Origin: a bacterium
Lineage (GTDB): Bacteria; Cyanobacteriota; Vampirovibrionia; Gastranaerophilales; UBA9971
Direction: 5' to 3'
NCBI GenBank assembly: GCA_037147175.1
Contig: JBAWVS010000075.1
Location: forward strand, 1-7,819
DNA length: 7,819 bases
Positions 1 to 6,818 of the stretch are shown here, in pieces; positions within the stretch are counted from its first letter, which is position 1; each line of letters opens with the position of its first letter. The position numbers were made by a program, and so were the translations under genes. Below the pieces are notes generated by a model. That model was not told the origin of the DNA, made no database searches, and saw only the letters and a program-made list of their open reading frames with translations.

Positions 1-435
1 TTTAATATTGATATGACTATATTTTATCACAAATTAGACGTGCATTGGTCTTATAAGACAAACATAGATTACGGAGTAAGTAACTTTATTCAAAATGCTG
101 GTATTGCTGCACTGAATTTACCGCAAAACTATATTGATGAAACTGTAGAAAAATATAAACGCAGAAGAGATTTCATGGTTAAAAGTTTCAAAAATTTGGG
201 TTGGAATATATCTAAACCAAAGGCTACTATGTATTTATGGTTGTCTGTTCCAAATGGTTATGATTCTAAAGCTTGGTGTAAAGAGATTTTATCTAAAACC
301 GGTGTAATCTTTACTCCCGGTATAGCTTTTGGAAAGAATAGTGATAAATATTTCAGAGTATCTCTTGCTGCTCAAGATGAAGAACTTTATGAAGCTATTA
401 AACGATTGGAAAAATCAGGCATTAGATATTATTAA
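1..435 (+). CDS. PLP-dependent class I/II aminotransferase, C-terminal part (LL-diaminopimelate/alanine aminotransferase type)
   Basis: The reading frame is open from the window edge to TAA at 433-435, so this is the 3' end of a longer gene (family members are about 380-410 residues). Counting from the ATG at 13, the stretch KTNIDYGVSNFIQNAG (residues 15-30) is the typical start of the second half of DapL/AlaC-like fold-type I aminotransferases. TPGIAFG (101-107) and YFRVSL (113-118) follow; in this family the Arg of the latter (R115) binds the substrate alpha-carboxylate. The catalytic Lys region lies upstream, outside the window. The family transfers amino groups in the cytosol using PLP, for instance in lysine or alanine metabolism; the substrate cannot be fixed from this half. 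Oddity: the first ~15 visible residues (to about base 51) do not resemble the MTGWR-type segment expected there. The ATG at 13 is not a credible true start. Confidence 0.85.
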   Translation, partial: FNIDMTIFYHKLDVHWSYKTNIDYGVSNFIQNAGIAALNLPQNYIDETVEKYKRRRDFMVKSFKNLGWNISKPKATMYLWLSVPNGYDSKAWCKEILSKTGVIFTPGIAFGKNSDKYFRVSLAAQDEELYEAIKRLEKSGIRYY

Positions 436-569
436 AAACCCGTGTTCGACAAGTATTATTATGTAAAATTGTATGTTTTGAATGTTTTAGGCTCTGGAAT
501 ATAGATTAGTAAGTTTTATAAGGCTTAAAATTTGTTATATGTCAGCAAGCTTTTTGCAAATTCAAAGCG

Positions 570-575
570 TATAAT
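570..575 (+). promoter_or_regulatory. Candidate -10 element (TATAAT) upstream of the nuclease gene
   Basis: A perfect TATAAT sits 133 bases before the chosen start of the nuclease gene. The nearest -35-like hexamer, TTGCAA at 554-559, is only 10 bases away, too short for a standard spacer, so the call rests on the -10 alone. In AT-rich DNA such a hexamer can arise by chance. The rest of 436-707 shows no gene and no convincing terminator for the aminotransferase gene. Confidence 0.3.
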
Positions 576-664
576 ATAAAATTCGTTACAATATTTCTGA
601 TTTTTAGAAAATTTTTACCGCAAGATTTTTGAATAAAAATTTGAAAAATTAAATTAAACTTTTA

Positions 665-673
665 TGCTAAAAT
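665..673 (+). promoter_or_regulatory. Extended -10 promoter (TGCTAAAAT) of the nuclease gene
   Basis: TGCTAAAAT fits the extended -10 form TGnTAnAAT, which can work without a good -35. The identical nonamer occurs on the minus strand before the zeta-like kinase gene (7585-7593). It overlaps the ATG at 672. Transcription would therefore begin around 680 and could not include that ATG, which supports the ATG at 708 as the real start of the nuclease. Confidence 0.5.
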
Positions 674-707
674 GTGTTCGTATCAAAGAAGAAGACTGAA
701 AAGAAAA

Positions 708-1736
708 ATGCAAAATATTGATAAATCATATATAGAAATACTTGATACCTTAAAGCAAAAGATAAAAACGGCTCAGCTAAAAGCAAGTCTTGCTGTTAAT
801 GCCGAAATGCTCATTTTGTACTGGGAAATTGGCAAGATAATTCTTGAAAAGCAAAAACAAGAGGGTTGGGGAGCAAAAATTATTGATACCCTTTCTCATG
901 ATCTTAGTACAAATTTCCCTGAAATGAAAGGTTTTTCGACTCGTAATTTAAAATACATGCGTAAATTTGCTGAAACCTATCCTGATTTTAAATTTGTGCA
1001 AGTACCGCTTGCACTAATTACTTGGTATCACAACATAACGCTTCTTGACAAAATAAAAAACAAAGAAGAACGGTTGTGGTATGCAAATAAAACCGTTGAA
1101 TTTGGCTGGTCAAGGAATGTCCTTGTTCTTCAAATAGAAAGTCAACTTTACCAACGACAAGCGATAGCCGATAAAACATCAAACTTTAAAAATACGTTAC
1201 CGGTTCCACAATCAGAACTTGCACATAATATGCTAAAAGATCCGTATAAATTTGATTTTCTAGGTATTGGACAGGAATCTCAGGAAAAAGAAATTGAAAA
1301 TGCTCTTGTACAACACATGAAAAAATTTCTTCTTGAACTTGGTGTGGGGTTTGCCTTTGTAGGTCAGCAATATCACCTTGAAGTAGGAGAACAGGATTTT
1401 TATTTAGATTTGTTATTTTATCATTTAAAATTACGCTGTTATGTAATAATAGAGTTAAAATCAAAAGAATTTAAGCCTGAATATGCCGGTAAATTAAATT
1501 TTTATTTATCTGCGGCAGACGATTTATTAAGACATCCTGGTGATAAACCATCAATAGGAATTTTACTTTGTAAAAATAAGAATAACGTAATTGCAGAATA
1601 TGCCCTAAAAGACATTAACAAACCTATAGGTATTTCTGAATATACTCTTACTCAAGCAATCCCTGAAAATCTCAAAACTAACCTTCCTTCTATCGAGGAG
1701 CTGGAAGCGGAACTTTCAGATTTAGAGAACGAATAA
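708..1736 (+). CDS. YhcG-type PDDEXK nuclease family protein (DUF1016)
   Basis: A 342-residue protein with the two-part architecture of the DUF1016/YhcG family. The N-terminal DUF1016_N helical domain (about 1-160) contains YWEIGKII (39-46), FSTRNLKYMRKF (76-87) and the ITWYHN segment (104-109; usually IPW-H-N/H). The C-terminal PD-(D/E)XK nuclease domain (about 175-315) has D234 in DFYLDLLFYH and the E249-L250-K251 motif, followed by EYAGKLNFYLSA (258-269), so the catalytic residues are present. The family is a predicted DNA endonuclease, often near restriction-modification or mobile DNA; its exact target is not known. The start at 708 is preferred over the in-frame ATG at 672 because that one lies inside the likely -10 element; the leader before 708 has only weak purine-rich RBS-like sequence. 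The UPF0158 gene follows 14 bases after the stop, so the two are probably co-transcribed. Confidence 0.9.
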   Translation: MQNIDKSYIEILDTLKQKIKTAQLKASLAVNAEMLILYWEIGKIILEKQKQEGWGAKIIDTLSHDLSTNFPEMKGFSTRNLKYMRKFAETYPDFKFVQVPLALITWYHNITLLDKIKNKEERLWYANKTVEFGWSRNVLVLQIESQLYQRQAIADKTSNFKNTLPVPQSELAHNMLKDPYKFDFLGIGQESQEKEIENALVQHMKKFLLELGVGFAFVGQQYHLEVGEQDFYLDLLFYHLKLRCYVIIELKSKEFKPEYAGKLNFYLSAADDLLRHPGDKPSIGILLCKNKNNVIAEYALKDINKPIGISEYTLTQAIPENLKTNLPSIEELEAELSDLENE

Positions 1737-1750
1737 AAGAGAAATCAATT

Positions 1751-2212
1751 ATGGAAGCAATAAAATTAAAAGAAATTGTTGATGCCATCGAAGATCAAAG
1801 TGATGAACTTTATTTTTATCTGAATAAAAAATCCAAAAAAGTTGTTATGATATCAAACGATGAGATGAGAGCCGCTGAAGACGAAGACCCAATAGAGGAT
1901 TTCCCTGAATGGCAGCAGGAGATTATCAAAATTGCCATTGAAATAGTGAATACTGATGACTATATTGAATTGCCGGAAAAATCTAATATCAATGAATATG
2001 AAATTATGGAAGATTTCTGTCTTTCAATTGAAGATGACAAACTTAGAGGAATTCTTTTGGCTTCAATAAAAGGAAAAGGAGCTTTCAAAAGGTTTAAAGA
2101 TGTGGCTTACAGGCATGAAATTCTTGAAAATTGGTATGAATTTAAAAATATAGCCTTAAAACAGATTGCAATAAATTGGTGCAAAGAAAATAATATAAAT
2201 TATACAGATTAG
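1751..2212 (+). CDS. UPF0158 family protein
   Basis: A 153-residue acidic soluble protein with no signal peptide or membrane segment. It carries the run of motifs that marks UPF0158 (Pfam PF03682): FYLNKKSKKVVMIS near the N-terminus (22-35), FPEWQQE (51-57), EYEIMEDF (82-89), GKGAFKRFKD (108-117), NWYEFKN (127-133) and INWCKENNI (141-149). It is full length for the family, whose biochemical function is unknown. The ATG is preceded by AAGAGA at 1737-1742, 8 bases upstream, a usable ribosome binding site. The 14-base gap after the nuclease gene points to one transcript. Whether it modulates that nuclease is inference only; UPF0158 genes also occur in unrelated settings. Confidence 0.85.
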   Translation: MEAIKLKEIVDAIEDQSDELYFYLNKKSKKVVMISNDEMRAAEDEDPIEDFPEWQQEIIKIAIEIVNTDDYIELPEKSNINEYEIMEDFCLSIEDDKLRGILLASIKGKGAFKRFKDVAYRHEILENWYEFKNIALKQIAINWCKENNINYTD

Positions 2213-2237
2213 GGAACAAAAAACTTAAAATAATCTC

Positions 2238-2248
2238 TATAATATAAT
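2238..2248 (+). promoter_or_regulatory. Candidate promoter -10 (double TATAAT) before the SNF2 gene
   Basis: Two overlapping TATAAT hexamers (2238-2243 and 2243-2248) lie 32-42 bases before the TTG start, in the 67-base gap after the UPF0158 gene. No good -35 hexamer is seen at 16-18 bases upstream. If active, the SNF2 gene has its own promoter and need not depend on the nuclease transcript. No hairpin terminator was seen in this gap, so read-through is also possible. Confidence 0.35.
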
Positions 2249-2279
2249 AGTTTGGGGCAAATTATCGGAACTTAGGCAA

Positions 2280-5200
2280 TTGTTAAAAACAAAGAAAAAA
2301 TCATACGGTAATACTTCATGGGGACAAACATGGATAGAAGCTCTTGAAAGAATTGACTCTAACAGACTTGCAAGAGGAAAAACTTATGCAAATACCGGCA
2401 AAGTTAAAAATATAAAAATAAGCAGCAGTAATGTTTCTGCAACTGTAAAAGGGTCGTATTATGATTCTTACAGCATAAAAATAAGTCTTGAAAAGCTTAC
2501 AAAAGATGAAATAAAAAGCATAAAAGAAATAATTTCTCAAAACCCTTCCATTGCTATTGAACTAGGAATGGGTAATTTGCCTGAATCATTGCCGGTACTT
2601 CTGGAAAAACAAAAATTATCCCTGCTTCCCAAAAGATGGAAGGATTTAAAATCGAGCTGTTCCTGTCCTGATTCTGCTAATCCTTGCAAACACCTTGCAG
2701 CCGTTTACTATATGCTTGCAAATGAAATAGATAAAGATCCTTTTATTCTTTTAAACCTCAAGGGAATTGAAAAAGAAGAATTAATAAAGGCCTCCGGTAT
2801 TGAAACAGAAGTTAAACAGATAAAAGAAAACCCTATAAAAACTAAATTTATTGAATTAGCAGAATTAAAATCTAAAGAAATTAATATAAATCCTGATGAA
2901 TTCGAGTTTTCTTTCCCAAAATATGATATAAGACCTTTATTATTGCTGCTTCCTGATAATCCGCCTTTCTATAATGAAGGAAATTTCAAGACTTTCATAG
3001 AAAATATTTACAAAACCGTTTCTCAACAGCTTGATTACAGCTTTCCGGAAATAGAAGAAGACCCTGCGCTTATTAGAAGCGAATTTCAACTGGAATTTGT
3101 AAATGATGACGACAGTCCTAAAAGCATCTTCAGGTTAAAAATTATTCCTTATGAAAAGTATTTTGAAGCGGATAAACAAGGCATAATTGATGAAATAACT
3201 AAAAACCATATTTTGAATTATAAAAATGCGCGCCTTTACGATTACAACAAACTACCTCCGAGCTTTACTTCAGAAAAAGCAATTTTGCCAGTTTTTAACT
3301 TAAAATCGCAAAAATATGAAATAAAAACCCAAAAAGCAGTTTCCCCGCTTGAAACAAAATCGGGAATAAATTACTTTTTAACTACAAATCTCAATATAGA
3401 ATATGATATAGCTTCAGAAAGTTTCGCTTTTTTAAATATTTTATCTTCTATGGCTCTTGGATTTGTAAAAGCCAATTTATTCTTGCCGGAAGTTATTTTT
3501 GAATCCGAAGATGCTTTTACTGTAAGATATATTCCGTTTATTAACGATACTAAAGTTCAGGAGCAGATTGACAAATTAAAACAAATTATGCCTGTAAGTA
3601 TCTGCAATAATGGTGATAAATTTATTTCGGAAGATGGAGTCTTCGACCTGCTCTCATTATTTATCACTCAGGCTGTAAAAAAGATTATTTACAGTCAGGA
3701 TGGACCGCCAAAGGATAAGATAATTCCTGTTTTTACTTTTGATTATTTATTTAAGGCTAATAATTTTGCTGAAAAGAATATCAGACAAAGTATTTCAAAC
3801 TGGCTGGAAAAGTTATATGTAGGCAAAAAGAACATTTCGCCGCTTATTAGAATAAATAATTCATCAGATGAAGATTTCGAGGTTTTTGTAGATGTTGTTA
3901 ATAAAAAGAATTCTCTTGATCCGATAATTGAGTATAAAGAACTTTTTAAAGAACCTAAAATAAAAAAGGCAAAACAGGCTCAAGAATTTTTCTCGGTGCC
4001 GGCAGACACCGTAAAGACTGAAATGTCAAAACAGCTGATTATTGCAGGAGAATATTTTAAAGAATTAAAAGAAATCGTTGATACAAGAGGTCAAACAGCG
4101 CCCGTAATCTCTATGGATAAAATTTCGGAAATATTTTTAAACACGGCAAATATTTTTAATGTTCTCGGAATTGAAATAATTTTCCCGAAAGAGCTTAAAA
4201 AACTTGCATTTCCTAATCTATACGCAAAGGCAAAACTTAAAAAACACAATGAAACCGGTAAAAGTTATTTGAATCTTGATGAATTGCTCGATTTTTCTTA
4301 TGAAATAGCTCTCGGAAATGAAACAATCCCGCTAAAAGACTTCAGGAAACTTGTGGAAGAAACGCAGGGAATTATTAAGTATAAAGACCAATATATTCTT
4401 TTAAAGCCTGAAGAAGTTCAAAATATTTTAAACAGGCTAAAAAATCCGATTCCTGAAATGACTTCGTCCATGCAGGCTTTGTATACAGCGGTTTCAGGCG
4501 AAATTAACGGCATAAAATTCCAAGCGGACGAGGCTTTACAGAAAGTTCTTGAGGATTTTACAAAAATAGAAGATATTTCTATTCCCGAAAATCTTAATGC
4601 AACATTAAGACCGTATCAGGAAAGAGGGTTTAAATGGCTTTATTCAAACTCTAAAAAGCAATTCGGTTCTTGCATTGCTGATGACATGGGACTTGGCAAA
4701 ACTATTCAGGTTATAACCCTGCTTTTGCAGTACAAAAACGAACATAAAAAGTCAAAACCTTCGCTTGTAATTTGCCCGACAACATTAATCGGAAACTGGG
4801 AAAAAGAGTGTCAAAAATTTGCTCCTGCACTCAATTTGAATATCTATCACGGTTCTGAAAGGCAACTTGAGTTTAAAAATATTGATGTTTTAATCACGAG
4901 CTACGGGACTTTCAGGAGGGATGTCAAAAAATTCAGTGCAAAAAACTGGAATTTCCTGATAATCGACGAAGCTCAAAATATTAAAAACTCTGAAACGGCT
5001 CAAACAAAAGCAATAAAATCATTAAAAGCAGATAATTATATTGCAATGACGGGTACACCGGTTGAAAACAGATTAACTGAACTCTGGAGTATTTACGATT
5101 TTATAAATAAAGGATATCTTGGCAGTTTGACGCAGTTTAAGACAGAGCTTGCAACACCAATCGAGAAATACAGAGATAAAGATGTTGTGGAAAAACTTAA

Positions 5201-6002
5201 AAAAGCTACAGCTCCGTTTATTTTAAGGAGATTAAAAACCGATAAATCAATTATTTCAGATTTGCCCGATAAAATTTCTTTTGACGAATACTGTTATCTT
5301 ACAAAAGAGCAGGCGGCTGTTTATCAAAATATTGTTGACGATATAATGCAGCAGGTAGAAAATTCCGACGGTATTCAACGAAGAGGACTTATCTTTAAGC
5401 TGATAACTTCGTTAAAACAAATTTGTAACCACCCCGCACATTTTGCCAAAAAAGGAAACATTGAATCAGAATCATCCGGCAAAGCTTCAAAGGCTTTGTC
5501 TATAATAGAAAATCTGCTAGATAACAAAGAAAAAGCTATTATATTTACTCAATACCGAGAAATGGGCGATATTTTACAAGAAATTATCAAAAAAGAACTT
5601 AAAGAAGAAGCTATTTTCTTTCATGGCGCAATTTCAAGAAAAAAACGCGATGAAATGGTTAATTCATTCCAAAATGACAGAAAAACAAGACTTATGATAA
5701 TTTCTTTAAAAGCCGGCGGAACGGGTTTAAATCTTACGGAAGCTTCTAACGTAATTCATTATGACTTATGGTGGAATCCTGCTGTTGAAAATCAGGCAAC
5801 AGACAGGGCTTACAGAATAGGGCAGGATAAAAACGTAATGGTTCACAGACTTATTACTCTTGGAACCTTTGAAGAAAAAATCGATGAGATAATTAAATCC
5901 AAAAAAGAGCTTGCAGATTTAACCGTTTCAACAGGCGAAAACTGGATTACAGAAATGTCAAATACAGATTTGCGGGATATATTTACGCTTTATAAAAAAT
6001 AA
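2280..6002 (+). CDS. SWIM zinc-finger SNF2-family DEAD-like helicase/ATPase
   Basis: A 1240-residue cytosolic Swi2/Snf2 ATPase. The N-terminus (KKSYGNTSWGQTWIEAL) is typical of bacterial SWIM-SNF2 proteins. A SWIM zinc finger with C127, C129, C136 and H138 follows, then a long family-specific middle region with an SNF2-associated segment near 660-715. The motor core runs from about 776: motif I DDMGLGKT (801-808), Walker B/motif II DEAQ (896-899), motif III region MTGTPVEN (923-930), helicase C domain from about 1084 with GGTGLNL (1146-1152), and motif VI QATDRAYRIGQ (1172-1182). All ATPase motifs are intact. Such enzymes translocate on double-stranded DNA and remodel protein-DNA complexes; the bacterial SWIM subgroup has no firmly assigned role. 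No ATG lies in frame before the conserved N-terminus, so TTG at 2280 is the likely start, with GGAA at 2267-2270 as a spaced RBS. It lies 67 bases after the UPF0158 gene on the same strand. Confidence 0.93.
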   Translation: MLKTKKKSYGNTSWGQTWIEALERIDSNRLARGKTYANTGKVKNIKISSSNVSATVKGSYYDSYSIKISLEKLTKDEIKSIKEIISQNPSIAIELGMGNLPESLPVLLEKQKLSLLPKRWKDLKSSCSCPDSANPCKHLAAVYYMLANEIDKDPFILLNLKGIEKEELIKASGIETEVKQIKENPIKTKFIELAELKSKEININPDEFEFSFPKYDIRPLLLLLPDNPPFYNEGNFKTFIENIYKTVSQQLDYSFPEIEEDPALIRSEFQLEFVNDDDSPKSIFRLKIIPYEKYFEADKQGIIDEITKNHILNYKNARLYDYNKLPPSFTSEKAILPVFNLKSQKYEIKTQKAVSPLETKSGINYFLTTNLNIEYDIASESFAFLNILSSMALGFVKANLFLPEVIFESEDAFTVRYIPFINDTKVQEQIDKLKQIMPVSICNNGDKFISEDGVFDLLSLFITQAVKKIIYSQDGPPKDKIIPVFTFDYLFKANNFAEKNIRQSISNWLEKLYVGKKNISPLIRINNSSDEDFEVFVDVVNKKNSLDPIIEYKELFKEPKIKKAKQAQEFFSVPADTVKTEMSKQLIIAGEYFKELKEIVDTRGQTAPVISMDKISEIFLNTANIFNVLGIEIIFPKELKKLAFPNLYAKAKLKKHNETGKSYLNLDELLDFSYEIALGNETIPLKDFRKLVEETQGIIKYKDQYILLKPEEVQNILNRLKNPIPEMTSSMQALYTAVSGEINGIKFQADEALQKVLEDFTKIEDISIPENLNATLRPYQERGFKWLYSNSKKQFGSCIADDMGLGKTIQVITLLLQYKNEHKKSKPSLVICPTTLIGNWEKECQKFAPALNLNIYHGSERQLEFKNIDVLITSYGTFRRDVKKFSAKNWNFLIIDEAQNIKNSETAQTKAIKSLKADNYIAMTGTPVENRLTELWSIYDFINKGYLGSLTQFKTELATPIEKYRDKDVVEKLKKATAPFILRRLKTDKSIISDLPDKISFDEYCYLTKEQAAVYQNIVDDIMQQVENSDGIQRRGLIFKLITSLKQICNHPAHFAKKGNIESESSGKASKALSIIENLLDNKEKAIIFTQYREMGDILQEIIKKELKEEAIFFHGAISRKKRDEMVNSFQNDRKTRLMIISLKAGGTGLNLTEASNVIHYDLWWNPAVENQATDRAYRIGQDKNVMVHRLITLGTFEEKIDEIIKSKKELADLTVSTGENWITEMSNTDLRDIFTLYKK

Positions 6003-6202
6003 AGAGCGTTTTGGCTCAGACTTACTGATAATCTGTCTCAAACTAACTGTCTTTTTACAACCGCTTTGCGAATTCTTATTTTTACAAAAAACATTGTCTA
6101 GCGTTGAAGCGGCGGTTTCGTCAGCTTTTTTCATTATGTGAGAATAAATATCCGTAGTTGTTGAAACATTGGAATGCCCTAAACGCTTACTTATTGTGGT
6201 TT
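5958..6202 (-). pseudogene. Tyrosine recombinase (phage/ICE integrase), C-terminal remnant
   Basis: Reading the minus strand from about 6202, the frame gives TTISKRLGHSNVSTTTDIYS followed by HIMKKADETAASTLDNVF, the signature end of phage- and ICE-type tyrosine recombinases. The GH histidine and the nucleophilic Tyr (codon 6144-6146) are present. The core-binding domain and the Arg and HxxR part of the catalytic set are absent. Upstream of about 6200 the frame stays open to a TAG at 6252-6254 but the residues no longer fit the family, and no start codon is available. Downstream it continues through a tail rich in Lys and Ser to a TGA at 5958-5960, antisense to the last 45 bases of the SNF2 gene; the original stop is uncertain. 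This is a relic of a once-integrated mobile element and is not expected to be active. Confidence 0.8.
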
Positions 6203-6204
6203 GT

Positions 6205-6231
6205 CCGGACTTTTGGGAATTTTGCCAAGTT
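6205..6231 (+). repeat. Diverged direct repeat, copy A
   Basis: CCGGACTTTT, then six bases, then TTTGCCAAGTT. It matches copy B at 6410-6430 apart from a 6-base length difference in the T-rich middle. It begins within a few bases of the point where the integrase similarity stops. Confidence 0.55.
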
Positions 6232-6401
6232 ACCTCTTCTCCGCTTGTCGCCTAAATATAAGGCAGGTTTTTTCGCTTCCGAGTTGACGAGAAAAATGCC
6301 GGATTTAGTCACTTTTTTGGCAATTTTTTTCCAAAAAATAAATATAAAGTTTTACAAATTGAAGCCTGTATTATAGACGTGCTTTGAGTTTTAGCGAGCA
6401 A

Positions 6402-6470
6402 GCATAAAACCGGACTTTTTTTGCCAAGTTGGCATTTCTGAAAAAGCCGGAAGTTTTACTTTATGTGTGC
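6402..6470 (+). repeat. Repeat copy B within a long imperfect hairpin
   Basis: Copy B (6410-6430) is CCGGAC, seven T, GCCAAGTT. The segment folds: CCGG 6410-6413 pairs with CCGG 6447-6450, CTTTTT 6415-6420 with AAAAAG 6441-6446, and TGCCA 6422-6426 with TGGCA 6430-6434 around a 3-base loop. CATAA 6403-6407 can extend the stem with TTATG 6461-6465 across an internal loop. A palindromic intergenic repeat or a small MITE-like unit is more likely than a terminator, since no T run follows the stem. Confidence 0.5.
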
Positions 6471-6727
6471 AGGCGGAAGTTTAAACCTGTTTTAAAAGAG
6501 CTAATACGCTAATAACCTAAAAAAATCAGTTTTGAATCTCTAAATAAACTATGCTTAAAGTAGTTAAATCTAAAATGATAATTATTAATCTCTCTGTGGT
6601 TTACATGTAGGTGGAATTCAGTTTTAAAGTCGGAAGAATATTTAAGAATTTTCGCTGGATTTTTAACAGATATTTAACCGGCAGTTAAAAATACTTTAAT
6701 CATTGTTTAAAGTTGGAAGCACTTATG

Positions 6728-6766
6728 AGAATTAACATATTTTTTCAGCTAAAATATGTTAATTCT
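6728..6766. other. Perfect 16-bp hairpin
   Basis: Bases 6728-6743 are exactly complementary to 6751-6766, leaving a 7-base loop (TTCAGCT). The stem is AT-rich. No T run follows it on either strand, so it is not a classical intrinsic terminator. It lies between the convergent SNF2 gene and the kinase operon, 6 bases from the next hairpin, and could protect 3' ends or back up termination. Confidence 0.65.
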
Positions 6767-6772
6767 ATAAAG

Positions 6773-6810
6773 AAATAAGTCTGATTATTACAATAACAAG
6801 ACTTATTTTT
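6773..6810. terminator. Bidirectional intrinsic terminator-like hairpin
   Basis: AAATAAGTCT at 6773-6782 pairs perfectly with AGACTTATTT at 6799-6808. The loop can form an inner TTATT/AATAA stem. On the plus strand the stem runs into TTTTT (6806-6810); on the minus strand it runs into TTTCTTTAT. It starts 9 bases past the stop of the 57-residue gene on the minus strand, the right place to end the kinase operon, and it could also stop read-through from the SNF2 side. The stem is AT-rich, so efficiency is uncertain. Confidence 0.55.
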
Positions 6811-6818
6811 AATAATTT

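Larger units (their letters stand above)
6203..6727. other. Intergenic repeat- and hairpin-rich stretch, no gene seen
   Basis: No convincing coding sequence was found on either strand; the short open frames lack family resemblance and good RBSs. The left part (6203-6470) is made of diverged modules built around CCGGA(C)TTTT and TTTTGCCAAGTT, plus T-rich hairpins, for example TTTTTTGG at 6313-6320 pairing with CCAAAAAA at 6331-6338. The right part (6471-6727) is plain AT-rich DNA. It holds two near-identical 14-mers (TTTAAAGTCGGAAG at 6623-6636, TTTAAAGTTGGAAG at 6706-6719) and two alternative stems that share GTTAAA at 6684-6689. It separates the SNF2 gene from the convergent kinase operon. 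Confidence 0.6.

Noticed and set aside
672-707. Upstream in-frame ATG at 672 as the nuclease start
   Set aside because: The ATG overlaps a likely extended -10 element and the added 12 residues are not family-like.
1186-1464. Minus-strand open frame of 92 codons inside the nuclease gene
   Set aside because: Antisense shadow of the nuclease domain; no RBS or family resemblance.
2316-2540. Minus-strand open frame of 74 codons inside the SNF2 gene
   Set aside because: Antisense shadow with low-complexity aromatic composition; no independent support.
6003-6045. Terminator right after the SNF2 gene (GAGC/GCTC at 6004-6007 with 6014-6017)
   Set aside because: The stem has only 4 bp and no T run follows; the hairpins at 6728-6810 are better candidates.
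6158-6376. Plus-strand open frame of 72 codons
   Set aside because: It begins antisense to the integrase remnant and runs through the repeat segment; no RBS and no domain. It is best read as translated repeat sequence.
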